A DNA stretch of 64,000 nt, from assembly GCF_003953935.1 (NCBI RefSeq), contig NZ_RXLQ01000010.1:214844-278843 (forward strand). The letters are read 5' to 3'. This document shows positions 34,586-42,368 of this stretch, in pieces; the stretch's first letter is position 1; every line of letters begins with the position of its first letter. A program made the position numbers and the translations under genes. The notes under the pieces were generated by a model. It was given only the letters and a program-made list of their open reading frames with translations, searched no databases and was not told the origin of the DNA. This DNA comes from Massilia atriviolacea. Lineage in GTDB: Bacteria > Pseudomonadota > Gammaproteobacteria > Burkholderiales > Burkholderiaceae_D.

Positions 34586-35140
34586 ATGGAAAAAAAACTC
34601 AAGCCCGACGCCATCGACGACGATTCGCAACTGGCCGACGCCGTGCGCGCCTCGGCGCACCAGATCTGGCAAGCCGGCCTTGGCGCATTCGCCAAGGCGC
34701 AGGAAGAGGGCAGCCGGGTATTCAGCAAACTGGTGCAGGAAGGCAACGACCTGCAGAAACGCACCCGCTCGATGGCCGAGGACAAGGCCGGCGGCGTGGC
34801 CGACAGCGCGGCCAGCGTGGCCGAGCTGGTGGCGCGCCAGGCGTCCGGATCGTGGGACAAGATGGAGCAGGTGTTCGAAGACCGGGTCACGCGCGCGCTG
34901 GCCGGGATGGGCGTGCCGACCCAGGAACAGTTCAAGGCGCTGGCCTTGCAGGTCGAGGAACTGGGCAAGCGCGTCGCGGAGCTGAGCGCGACAACGGCGC
35001 CGGCCGCCAAGCGTGCAACTAAGACGGCAAGCAAGCCGGCCGCCAAGCGCGCAGCCAAGGCGCCGGCCAAGGCAGCGCTGGCGCCACGCAAGCGCGCGCC
35101 CCGCAAAACGCCTGCGCCGGGGGGCGGGGAGGGCGCCTGA
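34586..35140 (+). CDS. Phasin (PhaF/PhaI type) with a histone-like tail
   Basis: A 184-residue phasin-family protein that coats polyhydroxyalkanoate granules. The N-terminal phasin domain (about 15-125) shows ASAHQIWQAGLGAFAKAQEE and VFSKLVQEGNDLQKR. The C-terminal tail (140-184) is Lys-, Ala- and Pro-rich with KPAAKRAAK-type repeats similar to histone H1 and to PhaF, which links granules to the nucleoid. GGGAGT lies upstream of the ATG. Along with phbB elsewhere in the window it supports PHA storage in this organism. The TetR gene 88 bases downstream on the same strand could belong to the same unit. Confidence 0.85.
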   Translation: MEKKLKPDAIDDDSQLADAVRASAHQIWQAGLGAFAKAQEEGSRVFSKLVQEGNDLQKRTRSMAEDKAGGVADSAASVAELVARQASGSWDKMEQVFEDRVTRALAGMGVPTQEQFKALALQVEELGKRVAELSATTAPAAKRATKTASKPAAKRAAKAPAKAALAPRKRAPRKTPAPGGGEGA

Positions 35141-35228
35141 CCGTACGCCGGGGTATCGTCATTGCCCTGTGAATGCACCCATGTTCGGTGTTATGCTTGC
35201 ATGAGAAAAAACACCGACCGCCCCCGCC

Positions 35229-35894
35229 ATGCTACAGAAAGCTCCCCGCCGCACCCGTGAACGCATCCTGGAATTGTCCTTGCGGCTGTTTAACGAGTTC
35301 GGCGAGCCGAATATCACGACCACGGTGATCGCCGAAGAGATGAATATCTCGCCGGGCAATCTCTACTACCATTTCCGCAACAAGGACGACATCGTCAACT
35401 CGATCTTCGTGCAGTTCGAAGCCGAGATCGAGCGCATCCTGACGGTGCCGGACGGGCGCCGCTCGAACATCGAAGACGTGTGGATCTACCTGCACCTGAT
35501 GTTCGAACTGATCTGGCGCTACCGTTTCTTCTACCGCGACCTGAACGACCTGCTGTCGCGCAACCGCAAGCTCGAACTGCATTTCAAGCTGATCCTGGCG
35601 CACAAGATCAAGGTCGCCAAGGAGCTGTGCGAAGACTTGCGCAGCGAAAAATCGCTCGAGGCGTCGGACGCCGACATCAATGCCATGGCCACCAATATGG
35701 TGGTGGTGGCCACCTACTGGCTGTCGTACGAATACGTGCTCAATCCGCGCAAGTATTCGGAGCAGCAGGCCATGTCGGATGCGCTGGCGCGCGGCTGTTA
35801 CCAGGTGCTCTCGCAGATCGGTCCCTACCTGCGCGGCGATACGCACCTGCTGTTCCAGAAGCTGTCCGAGGAATACCTCAAAAAACTCAAATAA
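35229..35894 (+). CDS. TetR-family transcriptional regulator
   Basis: A 221-residue regulator. The N-terminal helix-turn-helix is standard: RERILELSLRLFNEFGEPN, then ITTTVIAEEMNISPGNLYYH with the FRNKDDIV continuation. The C-terminal ligand domain is helical with YRFFYRDLNDLLSRNRKLEL, which is close to a TetR subgroup often seen with fatty-acid or PHA-related genes in betaproteobacteria. The ligand is unknown. Neighbours are a phasin gene upstream and the LOG-family gene 13 bases downstream, so it may control storage-granule genes or simply share an operon with LOG and EamA. Confidence 0.85.
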   Translation: MLQKAPRRTRERILELSLRLFNEFGEPNITTTVIAEEMNISPGNLYYHFRNKDDIVNSIFVQFEAEIERILTVPDGRRSNIEDVWIYLHLMFELIWRYRFFYRDLNDLLSRNRKLELHFKLILAHKIKVAKELCEDLRSEKSLEASDADINAMATNMVVVATYWLSYEYVLNPRKYSEQQAMSDALARGCYQVLSQIGPYLRGDTHLLFQKLSEEYLKKLK

Positions 35895-35907
35895 GAAGCG
35901 GCACACC

Positions 35908-36447
35908 ATGAAGTCAATCGCAGTCTATTGCGGCGCCTCCTACGGCGCCTCGCCCCTGTACGCGGACAGCGCGCGCGCCATGGGGCGCGCCCTGGTAGAG
36001 CAGGGTATCGGCCTGGTCTACGGCGGCGGCAAGGTGGGCCTGATGGGCGTGATCGCCGACGAAGTGCTGCGCCTGGGCGGGCAGGCGGTCGGGGTGATTC
36101 CGCAGGCGCTGGTCGAACGCGAACTGGCGCACCACGGCTTGACCGAGCTGTTCATCGTGCGCGACATGCACGAGCGCAAAGCCATGATGGCCGAGCTGGC
36201 GGACGGCTTCATCGCCATGCCGGGCGGCATGGGCACGCTCGAAGAACTGTTCGAAATGCTGACCTGGTCGCAGCTCGGCATCCACCGCAAGCCGATCGGC
36301 GTGCTCAACACCGGCGGCTTCTACGACCTGCTGGCGGCGTTCGTCATGCACCAGCATCGCGAAGCGTTCGTGCGCGAGGACCATGCGGGCTTGATGATGG
36401 TCGAGGCCGAGCCGGAGGCGCTGCTGGCGCGCCTGCTGGGCCGCTAG
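35908..36447 (+). CDS. LOG-family nucleoside 5'-monophosphate phosphoribohydrolase
   Basis: A 179-residue LOG-family protein, normal length. The Rossmann opening is SIAVYCGASYGASPLYA, then VYGGGKVGLMG. The active-site motif PGGMGTLEE (105-113) with catalytic Glu and Arg90-Lys91 in MHERKAMM are all present. These enzymes release a free base from a nucleoside monophosphate, such as cytokinin from its ribotide; in bacteria they more often act on AMP- or other purine-type substrates. It begins 13 bases after the TetR gene. GAAGCGG precedes the ATG. It was long mislabelled lysine decarboxylase in databases. Confidence 0.88.
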   Translation: MKSIAVYCGASYGASPLYADSARAMGRALVEQGIGLVYGGGKVGLMGVIADEVLRLGGQAVGVIPQALVERELAHHGLTELFIVRDMHERKAMMAELADGFIAMPGGMGTLEELFEMLTWSQLGIHRKPIGVLNTGGFYDLLAAFVMHQHREAFVREDHAGLMMVEAEPEALLARLLGR

Positions 36448-36465
36448 ACGGCGCCGGCCGCGTTC

Positions 36466-37308
36466 ATGTCCGGCGCCGTCGTGCTGCTGGTGCTGTTTGC
36501 CGCGGCGCTGCACGCGGGCTGGAATGCGCTGGTCAAGGCCGGTCCCGACAAACTGCTGGGCAGCGCGCTGGTCGCCGGCGGCGCCGGGCTGCTGGCCGCC
36601 CTGGCGCTGCCCTTCCTGGCGCTCCCGGCGCCGGCCAGCTGGCCCTGGATGCTTGGATCGGCGTGCTGTCACCTGGCTTACTACCGGCTGCTGGCCGCCG
36701 CCTATGCGCATGGCGACATGAGCCACGCCTATCCCCTGATGCGCGGCAGCGCGCCCCTGCTGGTGGCGCTGGTCTCGGCCGCGCTGGTCGGCGAGGTGCT
36801 CGGCGCGCGGCAGTATGGCGCGATCGCGCTCATCTGCGCCGGCGTGCTGGCCATGAGCCTGTGGCGCGGCGCGGGTGCGGCGCCGCCGTCGCGCCGCGCC
36901 ACGCTGTTCGCCTTGCTCAACGCCGCCGTGATCGCGTGCTACACGCTGATCGACGGCATCGGCGTGCGCCTGTCCGGCGCGCCCGTGGCCTATACCCTGT
37001 GGCTGTTCGCCCTGTCGGCCTGCGTGCTGCTCGTGGCGCTCGCGGGCAGGCGGCATGCCTTGCGCGCATACGCACGCGCGTACTGGAAAACCGGCCTGCT
37101 CGGCGGCTTCGTCTCGATGGCCTCGTACGGACTGGCCTTGTGGGCGATGACCGCCGCGCCGGTGGCCGTCATCGCCGCGCTGCGCGAAACCTCGATCCTG
37201 TTTGCGGCCTTGATCGCGCGCGTGTTCCTGCGCGAGCGGCTCGGCGTGGGTCGACTGTGTGCGGTGGGCCTGATTGCCGGCGGGGCGGTAGCGATGCGCT
37301 TTGCGTAG
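36466..37308 (+). CDS. EamA/DMT-superfamily transporter
   Basis: A 280-residue membrane protein of about ten helices in two EamA repeats. The opening AVVLLVLFAAALHAGWNALVK and the SHAYPLMRGSAPLLVALVSA stretch are typical of this drug/metabolite exporter family, along with LRETSILFAALIARVFLRER near the end of the second repeat. The start is 18 bases after the LOG gene stop and has GGCGCCG only, a weak binding site. Substrate unknown; exporters of amino acids or purine bases are frequent in this family, and the LOG neighbour could point to a purine, but this is a guess. A low-confidence minus-strand gene overlaps its 3' end. Confidence 0.85.
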   Translation: MSGAVVLLVLFAAALHAGWNALVKAGPDKLLGSALVAGGAGLLAALALPFLALPAPASWPWMLGSACCHLAYYRLLAAAYAHGDMSHAYPLMRGSAPLLVALVSAALVGEVLGARQYGAIALICAGVLAMSLWRGAGAAPPSRRATLFALLNAAVIACYTLIDGIGVRLSGAPVAYTLWLFALSACVLLVALAGRRHALRAYARAYWKTGLLGGFVSMASYGLALWAMTAAPVAVIAALRETSILFAALIARVFLRERLGVGRLCAVGLIAGGAVAMRFA

Positions 37309-37474
37309 CGGGACGAGGGTCGTTCGGGGACTTGCGCAAGGTCGCGTCGAACGGTGCGTGGCGCTGCAAGATCAACCCGCCCACCATGCCGCTGATGATG
37401 GCGACCTGGATAATACCCGCAAGTACCTCCGCGTTTTCCGATTGGACCTGCGCGCCGCGCATCCAGTCCAACAT
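37169..37474 (-). CDS. Possible small membrane protein, antisense to the EamA 3' end
   Basis: An open frame of 101 codons starting seven bases downstream of the GGDEF-EAL gene stop. Its first part, MLDWMRGAQVQSENAEVL, then a hydrophobic stretch AGIIQVAIISGMVGGLIL, reads like a one-helix membrane protein, and the intergenic part has reasonable codon use. The last 47 codons run antisense through the transporter gene and look like chance sequence. No clear binding site. Low confidence. Confidence 0.3.
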   Translation of the reverse strand: MLDWMRGAQVQSENAEVLAGIIQVAIISGMVGGLILQRHAPFDATLRKSPNDPRPATQSASLPPRRQSGPPHTVDPRRAARAGTRARSRPQTGSRFRAARR

Positions 37475-37481
37475 GGATTCT

Positions 37482-40181
37482 TCACGCCGCATCGGCCTGC
37501 GGGCGGAACAAAGGACGTCCGGCGCTGTCGCAGCCGGCCTGCATGCGCGCCTGTTCTTCCAGCAGGAGCGCGATCTGTTCCGCCGGTACCGGCCGGCTGA
37601 ACAGGTAGCCCTGCATTTCGTCGCAGTCGTTATCGCGCAGGAAGGTGCACTGCTGCTCGGTCTCGACGCCTTCGGCGATCACGCGCAGATTGAGCATGTG
37701 GCCGAGCGAGATCACCGCCATCGCGATGGCCTGGTCGTCGCTATTGTCGGCCAGTTCGCGCACGAAGGACTTGTCGATCTTCAGGGTGCTGATGGGGAAG
37801 GATTTCAGCGCCGACAGGCTCGAATAGCCGGTCCCGAAGTCGTCGATCGAGAGCGAAATGCCCATCGCCTTCAACTCGCGCATCTTGCCGACCGATTGCG
37901 CCAGGTCGCGCATGATCAGGCTTTCGGTCACTTCCAGTTCCAGCGCGGCGGCCGGCAGGGCGCTCTCGCGCAGGGCCGCGGCCACCCTGTCGATCAGGCG
38001 CTTTTCTTCGAACTGGCGCGGCGAGACATTCACCGACATCGTCACCGGCGCCAGCCCCGCATCCTGCCACGCCTTGTTCTGGCGGCAGGCCGTGTGCAGT
38101 ACCCAGTCGCCGATGGCGACAATCAGGCCGCTTTCCTCGGCCAGGCCGATAAAGCGCATCGGCGAGACCACCCCATGCTCCGGATGCTCCCAGCGGATCA
38201 GCGCTTCGACCCCGAAAATGAGGCCGCTGCGCAGGTCCACCTTGGGCTGGTACAGCAGGTGGAACTGGCCGTCGTCGAGCGCGCCGCGCAAGCCTTCGAG
38301 CAGCACCAGTTTTTCTTCGACGCTGGCGTTCATTTCGCGCGTGTAGAACTGGAAGTTGTTGTTGCCCATTTCCTTGGCGCGGTACATGGCGGCGTCGGCG
38401 TTCATCATCAGGGTGTTCGGCTCGGCCCCGTCGCGCGGATACATCACCACGCCCATGCTGCAGCTGACCTGCACTTCCTGGCCGCCCAGCAGGATCGGTT
38501 CGGTGACCGCCTGGCGGATCTTTTCCAGCACCGGCGCGACCGCCATCGGATTGTCCGCCTGGTCGGGCAGGATGATGACGAATTCGTCGCCGCCGAAGCG
38601 CCCCAGCGTGTCCTCGCGCCGCACGCAGGCGGCCATGCGGGTGCCGACGATACGCAGCAGTTCGTCGCCGGCGTTGTGACCGAGGCCGTCGTTGACCAGC
38701 TTGAAGCCATCGAGGTCGATGAAGGCCACCGCTACGCAGCGCCCGCGCCGCTGCGCCTGGACGATGGCCTGGTCCAGCCGGTCGCGGATCAGGCTGCGGT
38801 TGGGCAGGCCGGTCAGCTCGTCGTGGTGCGCCATGTGGCGGATGCGTTCTTCGGCCACCTTGCGTTCGGTGATGTCGCGCACGATCGCCACCACCCCGTC
38901 TTCGACCGCCACCACCTGGCGGTGCAGCCAGCAGGTGCGCGCGCCGCTCAACTCGGCCAGCCATTCGGCTTCGTGCACGCCGCCGTCCTGCATGACCTTG
39001 ACCAGGTCGTCGAAGATGCCGTTGTCGCGGAAGGCCGGCAGCATGGCCGACAGGCGCATGCCGCACAGGTCCGGTTTGTCCATGCCCGCCAGTTTTTCGG
39101 CGCGCGTGTTGGTCGCTTCGATGATGAAGTCGACGATGGCGCCGCGCTCGCCGCTGACGCTGCGCATGACGAAGAACGCATCCAGGCTCGCTTCCGAGGC
39201 GGCGGCGTAGGTCTCCTGGGCGCGCCGGATGCGGCGCCGCGTGCGCGTGAGCTGCCACGACCAGACGCACACCAGGGTGACGATCACCACCAGCACGGCG
39301 CTGCCGCTGCCGGCCACCCACAGGTAGTTGCGGCGCTGCTGCTCGAAGGCGGCCATCGATTCGTGTTCCGACAGGCCGACCAGCGCGATCAGGGAAAAGC
39401 CGTGCAGGCGGCGCACGCTGGTGTAGCGGCGCACGCCGTCCCAGTCGCTGGCGACGGCCTGGCCGGCGCCGGCGTCGGGTGCGGGGCGCGGCGCGGGCTG
39501 GCCCCAGACCACCTTGTCGCCGATGCGCAGGGCGCGGAACACCCCGTCCGAGCCATACAGGCCGAGCGCGCCCGACTCGCCCAGGCGCGAGCGCTCGTAG
39601 CCGCTGGTGAAGTAGCCGGGGTCGACTTCGACGATGACCACGCCGGCGAAGCGGCCCTCGCCATCGTTCAGGCGCCGCGTGAAGTGCAGGTGCCAGTCGG
39701 GATTGGCGTCGTCGCGCAAGGTCTGGCTGACGTAGGGTGTGGCGGTATCGCTGTCGCGGTGAAAACCGAAGTAGCCTTGCTGCGAGACGTCGATCTTGCG
39801 CGCCGGCGGATTGCTGGCCACCACGATGCCGTTGCGGTCGGCGATGCTGACCACGAACACCAGGCCCGATGGGAGCAAGCCTTGCTGGTTCAGGGCGGGC
39901 AGGGCGCCGGCCGTGCCTTTCAGTTCGACCGCGTACTTGAGTACCTTGAGGGTCTGGTCGATGCTGCCCAGGTTGCGCTGCATCTGGGCTTCGTAGGTGT
40001 CGATCAGTTCCCGGCTCGAATCGCGCGCGGCGTTCTGCGCGGCGCTGCGCTCGATGCCGATGAAGTGGTCGGTCGCCATCCAGATGATCACCAGCAGCAG
40101 CACGGCGAACAGCGGCAGCGAGATATGGGTTTCCTGCCCGAGCCCGAGCAGGCGCGTGAAGCGGGCGCGCGTGCCGTTCAT
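37482..40181 (-). CDS. dCache-PAS-GGDEF-EAL membrane protein
   Basis: An 899-residue inner membrane protein. Two transmembrane helices (about 20-40 and 288-310) frame a large periplasmic dCache-like sensor (45-285). Inside are a PAS domain (about 322-440), GGDEF (445-615) with the signature intact at 530-534, and EAL (625-880) with EAL at 659-661 and DDFGTGYSS. Both enzymatic sites look complete, so it may be bifunctional. The start at 40181 lies two bases past the stop of the PstS-like gene, so they are translated together. The periplasmic binding protein may present a ligand to the Cache domain. Close paralogues of the catalytic parts occur elsewhere in the window. Confidence 0.88.
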   Translation of the reverse strand: MNGTRARFTRLLGLGQETHISLPLFAVLLLVIIWMATDHFIGIERSAAQNAARDSSRELIDTYEAQMQRNLGSIDQTLKVLKYAVELKGTAGALPALNQQGLLPSGLVFVVSIADRNGIVVASNPPARKIDVSQQGYFGFHRDSDTATPYVSQTLRDDANPDWHLHFTRRLNDGEGRFAGVVIVEVDPGYFTSGYERSRLGESGALGLYGSDGVFRALRIGDKVVWGQPAPRPAPDAGAGQAVASDWDGVRRYTSVRRLHGFSLIALVGLSEHESMAAFEQQRRNYLWVAGSGSAVLVVIVTLVCVWSWQLTRTRRRIRRAQETYAAASEASLDAFFVMRSVSGERGAIVDFIIEATNTRAEKLAGMDKPDLCGMRLSAMLPAFRDNGIFDDLVKVMQDGGVHEAEWLAELSGARTCWLHRQVVAVEDGVVAIVRDITERKVAEERIRHMAHHDELTGLPNRSLIRDRLDQAIVQAQRRGRCVAVAFIDLDGFKLVNDGLGHNAGDELLRIVGTRMAACVRREDTLGRFGGDEFVIILPDQADNPMAVAPVLEKIRQAVTEPILLGGQEVQVSCSMGVVMYPRDGAEPNTLMMNADAAMYRAKEMGNNNFQFYTREMNASVEEKLVLLEGLRGALDDGQFHLLYQPKVDLRSGLIFGVEALIRWEHPEHGVVSPMRFIGLAEESGLIVAIGDWVLHTACRQNKAWQDAGLAPVTMSVNVSPRQFEEKRLIDRVAAALRESALPAAALELEVTESLIMRDLAQSVGKMRELKAMGISLSIDDFGTGYSSLSALKSFPISTLKIDKSFVRELADNSDDQAIAMAVISLGHMLNLRVIAEGVETEQQCTFLRDNDCDEMQGYLFSRPVPAEQIALLLEEQARMQAGCDSAGRPLFRPQADAA

Positions 40182-40183
40182 GC

Positions 40184-40618
40184 TCAGCGCACCACCAGGA
40201 CGGCCTTGACGCTCGGGTCGAGCGCGGCCTTGTCGATGTAGCCGATCAGGGCCGGATTGTCGGCCACCATGCGCCGCACGGCGGCGCTGTCGACGGCTTC
40301 CTTGGGCGGCTGGCCGCGCCCGGTGAAGATCATCTTGGTCCAGTAAGCCTTGAGCAGGGCCGGGGTCTTGGCGGCGACGCGCGCGTAGAATTCGTCGCGC
40401 AGCGGGGCGCCGATGCGCTGGTCGAGCGCCACGGCTTCGGCGCCGTCGGGAAAGGTGCCGACGGCGCCGAGGAAGATGTCGGCCACCTGGTCGGCGCGCA
40501 GGCTGGCGACCGGACTCCTGGCCGAGACGATCACCACCAGCTCGGCGCCGGCGGCGTGCAGCGAGCACGCCGCCAGGGCGCAGGCGGCCAGCAGGCGGCG
40601 CAGGGTTGGCTTGGTCAT
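40184..40618 (-). CDS. PstS-like periplasmic substrate-binding protein
   Basis: A 144-residue exported protein. Signal peptide about 1-26 (LLAACALAACSLHAAGA). The mature domain (LVVIVSARSPVASLRADQVADIFLG, then QRIGAPLRDEFYARV, WTKMIFTGRGQPPK and IGYIDKAAL) is the small PBP-like domain related to phosphate-binding PstS, at about half its size. In proteobacteria such short proteins often stand with outer-membrane channels and GGDEF proteins instead of ABC transporters. It starts 10 bases past the channel gene and ends 2 bases ahead of the dCache gene, so all three form one unit. I infer that it is a sensor accessory rather than a transport subunit. Confidence 0.8.
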   Translation of the reverse strand: MTKPTLRRLLAACALAACSLHAAGAELVVIVSARSPVASLRADQVADIFLGAVGTFPDGAEAVALDQRIGAPLRDEFYARVAAKTPALLKAYWTKMIFTGRGQPPKEAVDSAAVRRMVADNPALIGYIDKAALDPSVKAVLVVR

Positions 40619-40628
40619 GGCGCCGTCC

Positions 40629-41975
40629 TCAGAACACGAAGTCGAGCACCGCGCTCGCCAGGTTGACCCTGGTGCGCGCGCCGAAACCCGGCTGCACGTT
40701 GACCAGGGTGCCGCGCGAGCGCTCGCCCGGACGCACCCGGTCGTACTGGAGCTTGAGCGCGACGTTGCGGCGCGCGTCCCAGCGTACGCCGGCACTGACG
40801 GTGTCCTGCACCGGTACGCTCATCAGCAGGTAATTCAGGCCCGCATTGAGCTGGCCGGCCGGCGCGGCCAGCGGCGGCGGCAGGCCGTCGAGCGCCAGGC
40901 CGGGGTCGCGCGTCGGGCTCCTCGCATGCGAGGCGGCGTACGCAAGATAGGGCGTGAAGGCGCCGATGCGGTAGCCCGCGCTGGCGTAGCCGGTGATGGT
41001 CTTGCCGAGGAAGGAATGGGAATTGAAGCGCCCCAGTTCGGCCATCAGGAACCAGTGGCCCGGATCGTAGCTGGCGCCGACGGTCAGCGCGTTGAAGCGC
41101 TTGCGCTGCACGCCGTACTGGCGCGCCAGGGCTTCGCCGGCGGGCCCGAACTGCTTGAAGCCGTCGAACAGCTCGTCGGCCAGGTCGATCGACACCTGGC
41201 TGCTGAAGGCGCTGATGCGGCTGCTGAAGGCGCCCCGGTCGGCGGTGGTGGACACGCCGGTCAGCTTGCGCGCCTTGACCGTGTAGCCCTGGTACAGATC
41301 GAGGTCGGTGCCGCCGACGAAGGCCTGGGTCAGCAATCTGAGGCCGGCCGCCTGCCAGCGGTAGCTGGCGTCGACGCCGTCGCTGCTGCTGATCGAGAGC
41401 GCGCCATACACTTCGCCAGGTGTGCGCGCCCACGGATAGGCGTAGCCGATCTTGCGGTAGTCGGCCGCCAGGAAGATCGGCAGCGCGATGCGGCCCAGGC
41501 GCAGCGACAGGTCGGGCGTGGCCTGGTATTTCACGTTGGCCCATTCGACGAGCGGGCGGTAGCTGTGGTCGAGCCGCTGTTCGGCGATCACCTGCACCAC
41601 GCCGTACCATTGCTTGTCGAGGGTCACGCCCAGTTGCGCGCCGAGGCGGCTGTCCACGTGCGGGCTCCAGGCGTCGCTGGCACCGGCGCCGGTGCCTTTC
41701 AGGACGCTGGAGGAAAAGTCGGCCTGGCGGTTGTCGGAATAGCTCACCGCCGCCGTGCCGAAGCCGCCGAAGGTCCACGCGGTGCCGGTATTGTCCGCGC
41801 CACGGTCGGCCGGGCCGCGTTCGGCCGGGCCACGATCGGCCGGGCCACGATCGGCCGGGCCACGGTCGGCCGGGCCGCGTTCGGCCGCGTGCGCGGCGCC
41901 GCCGGCCAGCAGCAGTAGCGCCAGGGTGCAGGCGCGCGTGAAGGCAGGGGCAGGGCGTGGGTCAGGCTTGGTCAT
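40629..41975 (-). CDS. Outer membrane channel (porin-like) with an RGPAD repeat
   Basis: A 448-residue exported beta-barrel. Signal peptide about 1-30 (LALLLLAGGAAHA). Immediately after it come six five-residue units of the RGPAD/RGPAE kind (31-61), which are unusual for a porin. The barrel follows with alternating aromatic strands (WTFGGFGTAAVSYSDN, PHVDSRLGAQLGVTL, WANVKYQATPDLSLRLGR) and ends in the aromatic Phe (SAVLDFVF) needed for outer membrane insertion. It resembles the DcaP-like or short-chain substrate porins often found upstream of Cache/GGDEF proteins. GTC ATG start at 41975. Substrate unknown. Confidence 0.8.
   Translation of the reverse strand: MTKPDPRPAPAFTRACTLALLLLAGGAAHAAERGPADRGPADRGPADRGPAERGPADRGADNTGTAWTFGGFGTAAVSYSDNRQADFSSSVLKGTGAGASDAWSPHVDSRLGAQLGVTLDKQWYGVVQVIAEQRLDHSYRPLVEWANVKYQATPDLSLRLGRIALPIFLAADYRKIGYAYPWARTPGEVYGALSISSSDGVDASYRWQAAGLRLLTQAFVGGTDLDLYQGYTVKARKLTGVSTTADRGAFSSRISAFSSQVSIDLADELFDGFKQFGPAGEALARQYGVQRKRFNALTVGASYDPGHWFLMAELGRFNSHSFLGKTITGYASAGYRIGAFTPYLAYAASHARSPTRDPGLALDGLPPPLAAPAGQLNAGLNYLLMSVPVQDTVSAGVRWDARRNVALKLQYDRVRPGERSRGTLVNVQPGFGARTRVNLASAVLDFVF
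41793..41884. repeat. 15-bp tandem repeats coding RGPAD units
   Basis: About six copies of a 15-base unit resembling GGCCGGGCCACGATC lie within the 5' part of the porin gene. Each encodes Arg-Gly-Pro-Ala-Asp or Glu. Copies differ by single bases. The length is a multiple of three, so copy changes would not break the frame. Confidence 0.8.
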
Positions 41976-42368
41976 GAATATAGTCCGGTGAAACATGCCT
42001 CGCGCAGGCGCGGCACTGGCGTGCGCGCACAAGCGCGATGGCCAGGTGCGGGAAGCGTGTGGTTCAGGGGCGGGCGGATGTTGCGCCAGCGCGGGGTCAG
42101 GTTCGACTGTATAGAGCAGGGTGGCGCTTGTCGATAATTTTCCAGCAGGACGGTATTGTCCTGATAACTTGTGCTGCGGAAATGCAACATTCGGAGAGAA
42201 TGCGGCGAGCGCGGGGCGCGGTGCGCGGGCCGGGCGATACCGAAACGGTGATCGCGCGGCGAAAAAATGTCATTGGCCGCCGCGTGGCGCCGGGCCTACC
42301 CCGGCTGGGCCTACCCTGGCCGGACCTGCCCTGCATTGGCAGGACAAGCACAACAAGATCGGAGACCC
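41976..42368. promoter_or_regulatory. Divergent regulatory region between porin and arabinanase genes
   Basis: A 393-base gap without a supported gene. CAGGAC (42146-42151) and GTCCTG (42158-42163) form a perfect inverted repeat with six-base spacer GGTATT, an operator-like site in an AT-rich patch (42135-42170). Further on, GCCTACCCCGGCTGG and GCCTACCCTGGCCGG are near direct repeats at about 42294-42322. GGAG at 42360-42363 is the binding site of the arabinanase gene. Confidence 0.45.

Noticed and set aside
35928..40241. A 1437-codon plus-strand open frame
   Set aside because: It passes through the LOG and EamA genes in a wrong frame and antisense through the GGDEF-EAL gene; a typical high-GC shadow.
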